Assembly: GCA_010093605.1 (NCBI GenBank)
Contig: MU004182.1
Coordinates: 839,032-903,031 of the forward strand
Source: Lophium mytilinum
Lineage: Eukaryota > Ascomycota > Dothideomycetes > Mytilinidiales > Mytilinidiaceae
DNA length: 64,000 nt
Direction of reading: 5' to 3'
Shown: positions 35,561 through 46,453 of the stretch, one piece after another
Position numbering within the stretch: the stretch's first letter is position 1
Layout of the letters: each line of letters opens with the position of its first letter
Translations under genes and position numbers: made by a program
Notes under the pieces: model-generated
Databases searched by the model: none
Told to the model about the DNA's origin: nothing
What the model saw: the letters and a program-made list of their open reading frames with translations, nothing else

Positions 35561-38500
35561 TTACACGTCTAGAACAGGAGGTGGGAGCGGCTCCGGCTCA
35601 CTGATATCCTCCTCTTTCTCATTTTCCTTGTTTTTCTCTTTCTCTTTATCTATGTCGGTCTCGTTCACTTCCTCGTTGTCTTTGGTAGGTTGGGGTGAGT
35701 TACGGAAGGCATCAGGGACTTTTTCGGAGAGGTTAATTGCGACGAAAGACTTAGGGAGCTTGACGCTAGGAGGGGGCGTTAGCTACGTTATTAGTGGAAC
35801 TTTGGGATGAGTGGGGCCTACGTGTGAAATTTTGCGCGTAGAGTCTCGAGCACTTCTTTCCAGTCGTGGTGGGCAGTCAGACTTCGACGCGGCGAGAATC
35901 CGATCATGTGTTTGGAGTCCAGTTGGCTGATTGTGTCATTAGTATGTGTGCCTACATCTGATCGAATACATGGAGAAGAGAACTTACACATCTAATGGAG
36001 CGAATGTATGACAGCCAGGCGATAGTGTGATACGAATGCTGTAATTGAAGGTGTTGGGCTGATCGTCCGGAGTCTGGTTCTGCGACTCGTAAAGCTCGAA
36101 CCCGATTTGAGACAGGTAATCTAGCTCGGGGATAGCGTTGCGCTCGATCTTGGCTTTTATGCCGCCTTCTAAGATACAATTCAAGAGAGTATAGATATGC
36201 GATTCTTTCGTAAAATAGAAGAATGACTTGGCACCATCAGAAGCCTGTAGCTCCTCCAAGTCCTCAACGATCTCCTTGAGTAGAGGTAAAGACGTAAGAA
36301 GTCCGATTTCAAGCTTTTCGCTGTTGTCGATGCCGTACTCCTGAGGGCCGATGTAATCGAATAGAACTTTACACAGTTTATACATCTCCCGGAGTTTCAC
36401 TAAACGAGCATCCGTCTTTACTTTTGATGCTGCGTTGCCAACCCCGGTGTACAATGTGAAGTAGGACTCGTGAGGGTACACAGCAGCATGAGTCTTCAGC
36501 GTGGCTGCTGCTGCTTCGGATTTGCGACGGAAGCCCATGCGTTGCGCAATGTTGCCTTTATCTGCAGCAGGCTGTGGTTGTTGTTCTTTTGGTTCATTCT
36601 TGACTTTCGATTCCTGAGGAATTGAAGGAGGCTTGTCTTTGGGATCACTCGACCCCGATTTCACAGAGCCGCTAGACGATACTGGCACGACCGGGTCTTC
36701 CTCTAGAAAGGCTGAGTCTGGAGTGAAGATCCATTCGAGGAATTGCCTATTATGGAGTGCGTCGAATTTCATGGTATCGTATAGCTCGGAGATTTTACTC
36801 GGATCGACCTTGTCTGCGTCGCCAAATTCCTTAAAAAGCTTCTCCCAGCGCTCCTTGAAAAGTTCTGGACCCTCGCCACAACACCAACGGGACTGAATGG
36901 AGGTAACGGTCGTGGCTTGTGAGAGCGAGTTCCCAGAAACTGGAGGTGTGTTTGGACTGTCCCCCGGCGGGCTGGTTACTGCTGACAGAGCTGAGACGGC
37001 CCCGGACTCAATCTTTTTGTAATTGTGATTCATAACCTTTTGGTGGAACTTCATGAGGTCTACGACCTGTCGCACGACTAGATAAGGCTCTGGCATGTTA
37101 TCTTTTGGCCAGGCAAACTGTGGCGGAGCCTTGTTCCCTTCTCGCAGAAGTGACTTCAGCTTCTTCTTTACCTTGTCCATTTCGTCTTTTGCGGCATTGG
37201 AGTCATCGAGAAGGTCTTTTCTAATCTCAATATGATCCTCTGGAAACTCTTTTTGGTTGAGGAAGGATGCTGCGAAAATCTGCGCACTTGTTGTTACTCT
37301 ACGCTCGGAGCTGCTGAAGACCGATACGTCATCCAACACTTCTCGATTGAGGAGGAGTAGGTCATTCCTGAAGTTTGCTCCGAGATCTTGCGCTTGATAT
37401 CGAGCAGAATGAGTTGGCTCGCCACCCCACTTAATGATTAGTTGAAGCTTATCGAGAACGAGATTATTCTCCACGGCAGCGATCCGAGAGAGTGTTACCC
37501 CCGACATGGAGTCACTTCGTTTGCTTGTCCAATCGCTTTGATCTTCAGAAATTCCGCCATCTAGTGTTTTGACATTCTTTTCCAAGTCTGGGGATGCGTC
37601 AAAATCTGTGCCTGGAAACAACTCGTGCTTCTTCCTCTTACGGAACATAGGTTTGATTTGCACTTTCGTTCCAGGCCATCCACCCTTCTTGTTCAAATAC
37701 AACTTCAGTTCTCGCAGCTTGTCGGGGTCTTCCTCGCCCTCTTCGACCGCTAGTTTGACGGCATCATTAACGCTGTTTAGCGCTGCCTCGCCGATGAGCA
37801 AGACTTCTTCTTGATGACCTTTCAACAGATCCACGAAGGGTTTGGTGTGAAATGTAAATTTGTGTTTTTGCTTCGGCGTTCGGTCTGCGTGTCGAACAAC
37901 GGAAACCACCCCCTTTAATTTCCATTGGGCTTTAGAGGCTGGAGGAGGCACGTTGACAATCTGCTCCTCTGATTGTGATGCAGGAGCATCCAGAGAAGTT
38001 TTCGCGTCGGTGACAGCAGGACCGGGAAGCAGATCAGGCTGGGACATCGGAGCTTTAGGGAGAGATGATCTATAAGGATTCCCGACACTTGAAGTCGATG
38101 TCATGGGGGTTGTGGCGGCTGATGCATCTGGCGACGAGGTTGGATGTGTACCGTGAGGCCGACCAGGTATGTGAGGATGATGCGCGCTCAATCTCGACAT
38201 ACTCGGCGACTTGAAGAGGCCCTTCAATGCAGATCTATGTCCGCTAGTCGTGTTCTTTCGGGATGGCACTGGTGGCATGGTCTTGTCCACGGCCGTTTCT
38301 TGCGCCTCTTGTGGCGACACAGTCTTTCCGTCCTTGCGTTCTTTTCTTTGGACCTCCTTCAGAAACATCTCCTTTAAGATGCTAGCCGCTTTATCGTAGT
38401 AACTTTCGTTGTCCTTAACGAAACTCCAGCCATTCACGTCGATAACATAGCTCTTGTCGCCAGCCCTCAGGAGATCGAACCCGCACACACGTTGCCCAAA

Positions 38501-40442
38501 TCCTTCAGAGATCCTTGAAGCTATTGCTGCCTCTTCGGTGGTGAGTCTTGTAACGTAACGAACCTCTTTACCACTCGGATTTCGCTTCACAAGTCCATCT
38601 ACTACCGGCGATTTTCTTGTTTCGGCGTGGCAGAAATCAGGCCCAACGGTATAAGCTTTCACATCCTCTGCGTTTTCCACCTGCAAAAACTTTTCGTAGA
38701 TATAACTACTCGTGCTGTCTGTGATGGACCTTGGAACATCTAGCGAATCGTCTTTCTCGGAGCTTTTGTTGTTGATTTTTCTGAAAAGTCTTCTCCCACC
38801 GCCCCCGTGGTTTTTAGGGAAATAAATATTGATGTTGTGATCTTCACCGCTTGTGGGTTTTTCCACGAATGGCTTGGTGAGCTGTTGACCGTCGACCCAG
38901 ATGGTATCGCCACCATCTCGGAGCTCCACTTTGTGAGGAGGCGGCATCCCGCCTCCTGTCCCACTCTCCGGTCCTTGAAGTTTGACTCCCGTCCTCTCAA
39001 ACAGCGATTTGGCAAAATCGGCTGAAGGAAGGGTGGGGCCTCCATCTCGGTTGACCTCGACTCTTTTAGGGGTAGGGACATCTAAGTTGTCGAGGATCCG
39101 CAAGCAGAGTCGTCGGTCCCACAACACTTGTTGCATCGGCAAATCGTTGACGCAGAATGGTTTTCGTAAACGTGCATACGCAATTGCTTTGTCTAGCGGG
39201 AATCCATCTGAGAAAAAGGAGATGAGGAAGTCACAAACAGGCCAATTTTCCACATCTTCATCCAATATGATCTTGTCTCCGAAGATATTAACATCGAATT
39301 CTTCAATGAGCTTTCCAAAAATGTTTCTTGCTGGCTTGCTGCGCGCCTTGGATTCAAGGGCGCAAATGCCGATTATTCCCTTGGACATCCTTTTCGTACT
39401 CGCTTCTTTGATCTCTTTGCCTCCCGGGCTGCTGCTGGCAGCTGTGCTTCCGCTAATCCTCCGCTGTGTTGTAGTCCTGCTTCTTGATTGTCTCGGCTGC
39501 TGCTGGTGAGCAGGTTGGCCCAATTGAGGGGAGGTAGAAGCATGCGGTATGCCAATTGGGATCTGGGTAGGTATGCTCGGATTGATGGAATGGTCTTTGC
39601 CTAGTATGAACGGCGATGGTGATGGTCCGAGGGAGCCGCCCTGGCTTGAAGTAGTCACAGACAGAGAAGATGTGGCAGTCGTGGTTCCCTGGGCTGGACC
39701 CTCGGCCTTGAATCCTACATTGCAGTCAGATTTGATCACCACTCAGATACAGGTATGGAGAGGAGGAATAATTCAGTGGGTATTCCACCTGCTCGACGCG
39801 GCCAGGTGCGCTTCGGCGATGCTCGTGACGATGGCAATTCTTTAAGCCTGCATACAGCCGGTGATGATGCAATTGGTATGCTCTCCGAAGCATCTAATAG
39901 CGGCAAGCATGTGGGAAACTAGCTAACATACCCTCGGGCTCAGATATGATAGAGCTGGATCCACTCAGAGCACGGGTGCCATTGTATATTGCAGAGCCTA
40001 GCGAATACAGGGAGGAGAAGGACATGCGATTAGACTCGGTGTCGAGTTCAGACCTAGACTGCCGGCGAGCGGCGTCTGGTAGCGTCAAAGTTTGGGCGGT
40101 TGAGATGCTCCCGCCACGGGACCCCTCCAACGTCGGCGTGGTTTCAGTCTCGTCAATAGCAGAGCCATTGCGGAGCGTTCCCAGGGTCTCGACGAGGCTG
40201 GCCGTGGACAGGATACCGCTGTCGGAGGCCTTGGAGGGCCGGCGGGAGGGATATTGCCTGGCTAAAGATGCCGGCGGGGGCATTGATATGCTGGCTCGTT
40301 CAGCATTGCCGTTGGTCGTGTCGGGCTCGATTGAACGAGCCTTTCTGTTCGTAGCAGTCGCAGTTCCTGAGGACAAAATGTGCGGAGAAGTTGGCGACCG
40401 GGTGCTCTCCGTGCTGACGGTGCGGGAGAGCTGCTCCATCAT
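35561..40442 (-). CDS. VIP1: Inositol hexakisphosphate / diphosphoinositol-pentakisphosphate kinase VIP1/Asp1
   Basis: Makes 1-InsP7/InsP8 inositol pyrophosphates, which control phosphate sensing, polarity and the cytoskeleton (Asp1 in fission yeast). The N-terminal exon (40442 to about 39935) is a Ser/Thr-rich disordered leader. The large exon (39742-35984, over 1200 codons) holds the ATP-grasp kinase (GIIGICALESKARSKPARNI, WPVCDFLISFFSDGFPLDKA, FVEKPTSGEDHNINIYFP, YTVGPDFCHAETRKSPVVDG). The histidine-phosphatase-like domain follows, with VVRHADRTPKQKHKF, a KSPSMSRLS-type linker and SSSERRVTTSAQIF. Short final exons add FDSKQLDSKHMIGFSPRRSL and an acidic tail ending PPPVLDV, stop at 35561. 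Both the kinase ligands and the RHADR phosphatase motif are kept, so dual activity is expected. ATG alternatives at 40442/40439. Confidence 0.93.
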
Positions 40443-40980
40443 ATGCAGTGCGGTGACATTCGCTGTGTGGGCGCAAGGTTTCTTTTTTGTCCTCTACGAA
40501 ACCGGCGCCGCGGCACGTTCCTCCAAGAAGCTTGGAAATGACGTTAGTGGTGCAATCCTGGCATCCAGATATCGATTGTGCAGCAGTAGCGCGGGCCAGT
40601 TTAATGCCAGGCCAAAGTCTTCCAGCTACTGTTAGGTGTAGTTGTGAATTGGAGGCGCGTGTTGCGTGGTTCGATATCTTTCCAAGTCCCTTGATAGCTC
40701 GCGACTGACATCTGGTGTAGGGACTTCAATTTGGATCTTCCAGTGCCTAGTATCTCTAGCTTCTTGCTGATTTCATGAGAGCTCGCCTATACAATAGTTA
40801 AACTGCAAAGTTATATGGGCCTTATGCAAGCCGACTTAGTTTAGACTGCCCCTAGCCTGATATCCCTGTCGTGTCATAGTTATCTGCCCTCGATATTTTT
40901 TTACCGATACCTTCACCATTTTGCGCCTGCACGACTCTGGTCCGCCACGCTACACTCGCGCTCAACATTAAAGAACGGAT
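40443..40980. other. Divergent promoter between VIP1 and UTP21
   Basis: About 540 bp between head-to-head genes. Only short chance frames (for example 40487-40708). No repeat or RNA gene recognised. Confidence 0.4.
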
Positions 40981-43900
40981 ATGCCAGCCCTAACAGCAAC
41001 GGAAACGCTGTCCCATGGGCCAATTGTGAAGCGCCAGAAGCTCACCGTGAGCTCTGCAAGCGCACCTAAGCGGGGAACTCAGAAACCTAGAATTTTTGCG
41101 CCGTTCAGAGTAAGACTGCGGGAAGTAGTTCACCTTCGGACTGAAGCTAATTTTTCTAGACGGTAGGACTCGTTTCACCTACCGATGTCCCCTTTACCAC
41201 CGTACCGCTCGGGAAAACTACTTTCCAAATCACTACATCAGTCGGGCGCAGCCTTCAAACATACGACCTAAAGAAAGGCTTGCATTTGGTATTCCTTACT
41301 CGACCGCAGACACCAGAGATAATAACAGCCACAACCGCTTGGAACAACCGGGTTCTAGCAGCATGGGGCGGAAAGGGATCTAAATCGTCAAGAGGAATAT
41401 GGATCTTCCAGCGGGGCAAGAAGGTCGACGAGCTGGAGCTACCGAAAGGGACACAGGAGAATGTCAAGCAGCTTTTGGTATTTGGCTCTTGGATCGTGGG
41501 CTGCTGTGCCTCCAAGATCGAAGTGTGGAAGTCAACGACCTTGGAGCACTACACGACGCTCCAGGGCGCATCGCCAAGCGTACTTTCCGGAGGGGTATGC
41601 AACATGCCCACGTATCTCAACAAAATCTTTGCGGGTAGAAAAGATGGCACTGTCGAGGTATGGAATTTGAGCACCGGCAAGTTGCTCTACACTATCCTAC
41701 CCGAGACTTCTACCTACGGAGCTGTGACTGCGCTGGAGCCGACTCCAACCATCTCTCTTCTTGCAATCGCGTACGCCTCTGGACCCGTCGTTGTCCACGA
41801 TATTCGCCAGGACAAACAACTCCTTCGTTTGAACACAGGTGCCTCTGTCAAGTCTCCAATAACGTCTATATCCTTTCGAAGCGACGGTCTGGGCGCCGGA
41901 GAAGACGGTCGTGAAGACGGCGTGATGGCTACAGCAAGCAATGAGAGTGGCGATGTGACTTTTTGGGATCTCAATAAAAATGCTCGCAAGATGGGCATCG
42001 TTCGTGGAGCACACAACCCTCCATCGCTAGCCAACGGAGGAATTGGTGGTGGAATCAGCAAGATAGAATTCTTAGCCGGACAGTCAGTAATTCTTACAAG
42101 CGGTCTAGACAACTCGTTGAAAAGCTGGATATTCGACGAAACCCCTTTCTCGCCGGTCCCTCGGATTCTGCATTCTCGCAGTGGACATGCCGCGCCAATT
42201 TCGCAGCTACAATTTCTTCCTTCCGATGCGGATGGTACAGATGCTGGCGGAAAGTGGTTGCTGAGCGCTAGTAGAGATCGGAGTCTGTGGGGCTGGAGTC
42301 TGCGACGAGACGGACAGAGCACTGAACTAAGCCAGGGAAACATCAAGTCGAAAGCGAAAAAGATGGGCATATTAGGAAGTGGCCTGAGAAGCCTAGACCC
42401 ACGTACCACTTTAGAAGATCTCAAAGCTCCACGTATAACATGTTTGGCCTGTTCTCTCAATCGAGATGGTGGCATGGGTGCTGTTCCGGACAGTAGTAAG
42501 ATTTGGGACAATGCAGGCAAAAACAGAAAAGGCACAAAGGGACCTGAAGCCGGGAATACTGGCTGGGAAAGCGTAGTGACCGGCCATGAGGGCGATAAAA
42601 CTGCGAGGACATGGTTTTGGGGCCGAAAACGCGCTGGGCGATGGGCTTTCGAGACCGGAGATGGCGCGGAGGTCACGGTATGTTTTTCCCGTTGGCAATA
42701 CAGTTGGTTTTTAACCAAGAGGCTAATTTGACAACAGAGTGTTGCTGTCTCGCCATGTGGCACATTTGCGCTCATTGGGTCTGCGGCTGGCGGGATTGAT
42801 ATGTTCAATCTTCAGTCTGGCATTCACAGACAAAGGTTTCCTGCGCGATTGACTCCTATCCAAGCAAAAAGGCTCAGAATGGAACAATTAGAGGCCGAGG
42901 ACAGCTTGTTTCCTATGGAATCCGGTCCAAAAAAATTCGCTAGAGGACAAGGGAAGCACACGAAAGCAGTTACTGGCATCGTCGTCGACAGTCTGAACCG
43001 AATCGCCATTAGCTGCGGTGCAGACGGGAAAGTCAAAGTAGGTTGTGTTGCTATAACGCGTCTACAACAGCTAACACCTTTCTAGTTCTGGGACTTCAAG
43101 TCTGGCCTTCTCCTACATGAGATTGATTGGTACCCAATGACCAGCATCATCAGTATGCGATATCATAGGCCAAGCGATCTCATTGCGCTAAGTTGCGACG
43201 ATGGCTCCATCCGTGTGGTCGATATTGAGACTAGAAAACTAGTCCGAGAGCTCTGGACATCCACCACTCACACACAGGTACGACCTGTCGATTTCACCTT
43301 CTCCAACGATGGCCGTTGGGTCATTTCTGCCTCCACCGATTCCATCATACGCGTATGGGACCTTCCAACAGGCCATATGATCGAAGCAATGAAGCTTCAC
43401 AGTCCATGTACGGCACTCGCCTTCTCGAACACCGGCGAATACCTCGCGACAACCCAAGAGGATAGTGTCGGTGTTCACATCTGGACCAACCGGACGCTCT
43501 TCACCCACGTACCTACCCGGCATATCTCAGAAAATGAGATTGCATCCATCGACGCTCCCACAGCGTCGGGCGAGGGTGGCGAAGGCATGCTTGAAGCTGC
43601 TGTTGAGGAAGACGAGACAGCAGAAGACGGCAGCGATGATGAATCGGCCCTTCCATCCATTGATCAGCTTAGTGATCGCATCACGACCCTCAGCTTAGTT
43701 CCAAAATCACGCTGGCAGAATCTCCTTTACCTGGACGTTATTCGCGCCCGCAACAAACCCAAGGAAGCCCCCAAAGCTCCTGAGAAAGCTCCTTTCTTCC
43801 TTCCCGCTCTCAATCAAGACCCTCACATCACGGGAATAGATTCGTCGACTGCGGTTGTACCAGCATCCGCAGAGGCATCTCGTATCATGCCGGCGAAACT

Positions 43901-44300
43901 ATCGCGTGGCAACTCCTCGACGAACGACTTCACTTCTCTCCTCCAAGATGCTGCCACTACAGGCATTTCAACCCCTCTCATCACCCACCTTTCCGCTCTG
44001 TCTCCGTCAGCTGCTGATATCGCGATTCGCACGCTCGACGCCACGCCGCCTTACACTGAACTTCTCACCTTCATGCAGGCGTTGACCTCTCGCCTCCGCG
44101 AACGGCGGGATTACGAGCTTGTGCAAGCTTGGATGGCTGTGTTCCTCCGATTGCATGGAGATACCATAGTACGAGACGCGACACTTGTGGCGGCAGTGCG
44201 AGAATGGCAGGCGGAGGCTAAGCGGGAAAGGGAGAGGCTGGGGAGTCTTGTAGGTTTTGCGGTGGGTGTTGTAGGGTGGGTGCGGAGTGCAAGATCGTGA
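40981..44300 (+). CDS. UTP21: U3 snoRNP / SSU processome component UTP21 (WDR36)
   Basis: Nucleolar WD40 protein of the UTP-B module, needed for 18S pre-rRNA processing. Four exons, 40981-41109, 41160-42677, 42738-43037 and 43086-44300, join in frame to 1053 residues, slightly above the usual fungal length. Landmarks are PRIFAPFR-TVGLVSPTDVPF, NKIFAGRKDGTVEVWNLSTG, ATASNESGDVTFWDLN, LTSGLDNSLKSWIFDE, LLSASRDRSLWGWSL, GPKKFARGQGKHTKAVTGIV, AISCGADGKVKFWDFKSG and ISASTDSIIRVWDLPTGHMI. The C-terminal Utp21 domain reads SRWQNLLYLDVIRARNKPKE and PSAADIAIRTLDATPPYTEL, followed by FMQALTSRLRERRDYELVQA. It is divergent from VIP1. A large antisense frame inside it is ignored. Confidence 0.95.
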
Positions 44301-44616
44301 TCATTATGACCACGAAGAAGATCTATGACTGTTTAAGATGGGAACAAGGCGCAGTGGATAGGATTTCGGTATTGGATACCTCAAAATGCTGGCTAGAAGG
44401 ACAGCTTATCAATAACAATAAAGTTCAAATGAAAGGAAGGCATGCTTCTCCACGTCTGTGCTGCCGCATTGCGTCTACATCCATGTTTTGTCTTAATGTC
44501 AACTCACCAATGCGTGCATAAGCAACGGGGCACCGTTCATGAAGACGGACTAAACTTTATCAATCAATAGGGACCAACACACTACTAGCGTCGTCGTGTT
44601 TTTTCACCAAAAGACA
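44301..44616. other. Intergenic, convergent 3' ends
   Basis: About 315 bp between the UTP21 stop and the 3' end of the secreted-protein gene. No features. Confidence 0.5.
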
Positions 44617-45217
44617 TCACACCTCCACCCTCGAAACCGTCACCGTAATCTCCACATCGACATGGCTCACACACCACCAAAGGTTAGTGCTATAATCCTG
44701 CCCCTCAGTCCAGTGATCGTTCGTCCAATACTCGTGCCTGCAATCGAGATGGGACAGCCCACTCCCCATACCAATATAATTGACCCTGTTCCCGTACGTC
44801 AGCTCTCTGCCCTCTGAAACAGAATCAAGAACACCCTCACCCATCTAAGTTCCACGTCTGGTTCACGCCAAAAGAATAGTCCGCCGCATTAAACGTGAAA
44901 TTCGCAACCGCCCCCGCGCCGACGCCAGAGGGCGGCGGGTCGCATGGGAAGAAGTCATTGAAGAAGCCGCCGTAGAAGTAGCCGTATATGTGGCTGCTGT
45001 GGGCGCTGCATTGGGTGGTGTAGCTGAGGGCGGAGTTGGTGAGGTGGTAGGAGACGGTGGCGTCGTGGATGGCGAAGAAAGAGGGGGATCTGTAGATTTC
45101 GGTGATGTTGTAGGTGATGTTGTGGAGGGTGAAGGTGGGGTCTGCGCTATGGGGACTGTTGGCGATGGTTGTTGGTAGGAGGAAGAGGAGGAGGGAAGAG
45201 AGCAAGGTACGCTTCAT
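44617..45217 (-). CDS. Small secreted cysteine-containing protein, effector-like
   Basis: The N-terminal frame (45217-44837) starts with a clean signal peptide (MKRTLLSSLLLFLLPTTIAN), then DPTFTLHNITYNITEIYRSP, YTTQCSAHSSHIYGYFYGGF and PSGVGAGAVANFTFNAADYS. A second frame (to 44617) gives NRVNYIGMGSGLSHLDCRHE and NLWWCVSHVDVEITVTV, clearly its continuation. The two are one base out of phase around 44840. Candidate joins are a 110-bp intron with a gtgagg donor and a gattgcag acceptor, or a very short 34-bp intron that keeps the NRVNYIG segment. A frameshift is also possible. The mature protein would be about 150 residues, with 3-4 Cys and several N-glycosylation sites. It resembles AA1-like/Alt-a-1-type fungal secreted proteins in size and strand-rich pattern, but that match is weak. 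Confidence 0.65.
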
Positions 45218-46453
45218 GGTGTTGGCAATTGGGCGACGAGAGCAAGACGGCCTTGATGAAGTTTTAGGGGCGCTTGTGTCTGATGCGAGGGAGCGGCGTA
45301 TGAAGCTCGAAAAATGAGTTAGGTGTGAAGAGAGGGTGCTCTTGAGGCTAACAGCATGACCTAGCTTTGATTGCTTTATATTAAATGAGAGATTCGAGTC
45401 CGCCTAGTACTGTGTACCTCGTAGTACTTGCTCAATCCAATTTCTATTCCCCACAATAGTCCATGCCAACCAATGGCAAAGATGACGGCCTCGCGATGTC
45501 CTGTGTCCAAAGCTTGAGTGTCACAAATTGGAGGTCTGGGGTGACTTCTCCGTTCCTCGGCGGGCGGTCTAGGGCTTGATTCGCTGTCTATGGACGAAGG
45601 GATTATTGAAAGCAGATCACAAAGGCTATTGACGGACTGTGCTCTAAAAGCAGATGACGGTGGTAAGGGGCACATGATATGCCAATACGATGCGAGCTTC
45701 GTCGTACGTCTGCGTGCGGCACAAGGAGGGCTACACTCTTGCTGAGGAGCTTTCAATAGAAGGGCTAGAGAGAAGGGCCCACAGGACTTCATGCCCTCTA
45801 ACTTCCGTGTGGATATTCTGTAAGAGGGAAATTTGGAATGTTCTTTCTTCTAGTAGTCTAGCAACTTGGGCGAAAATTTAGAGAGTCTCAGGGTAGTGAA
45901 GAGGATAAGATTGACTGCCGATGTACTGTGCGATGATAAGAGATGCCGAGTTGGGATAGACAATGACTCCACGGCCTAGACAGTGAGAAAGAGCAGCTTC
46001 GGCACCAGATAATCGACTGCTTGAGATCGAGATTGAACAGGTAGCTTTGAGATAGTAGACAACACAACTGCAGTTGTACAGACTCATGATGCGATGTAGC
46101 CGTGAGGTGCTCACCGGATGGGGTGACGTGGTGTGCACGGTGCATTTTGCCAAGGCCGATCGGCACTCGAAGTTTTTATCGCGGCTTCCTCCAACGTCGC
46201 GGTCACGTCCTCTCCTACTCCACCACCAACCACCGGGCCCCGACACACTTCCGCTCGCGCTCTCGTTCGTACGCGTTGTCGTTCTTGTGCCACCGCTCTG
46301 CCATGCACTCTTCCTGCTAGATCACGCGCCGAGCACCGCTACGTTGTGTCGTCGCAAGCCATCGCAAGCTGTCGCAAGCCATCGCACCAGCAGTTTATAA
46401 CCGACGACCTTGCCTCGAACCGACGTCTTGTTCTTCATCGCGTCTCCCTCGCC
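45218..46453. other. Intergenic region upstream of TRF4
   Basis: About 1.2 kb between divergent genes. Short frames on both strands (for example 45376-45792, minus) show no family features. The last 300 bp is C/T-rich leader of the poly(A) polymerase gene, with an in-frame open extension from 46133 that I do not treat as coding. A small tcgcaagc-type direct repeat lies at about 46350-46385. Confidence 0.5.

Noticed and set aside
41714-42808. 364-codon antisense frame in UTP21
   Set aside because: Shadow of a certain WD40 exon that joins in frame over 1053 residues.
45376-45792. 138-codon minus-strand frame
   Set aside because: No recognised motif, biased composition and no splice context; left as intergenic.
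46133-46453. In-frame N-terminal extension of the TRF4 gene (about 107 codons)
   Set aside because: Composition is that of a C/T-rich leader and the ATG at 46454 has good context and begins the usual RS-rich N-terminus.
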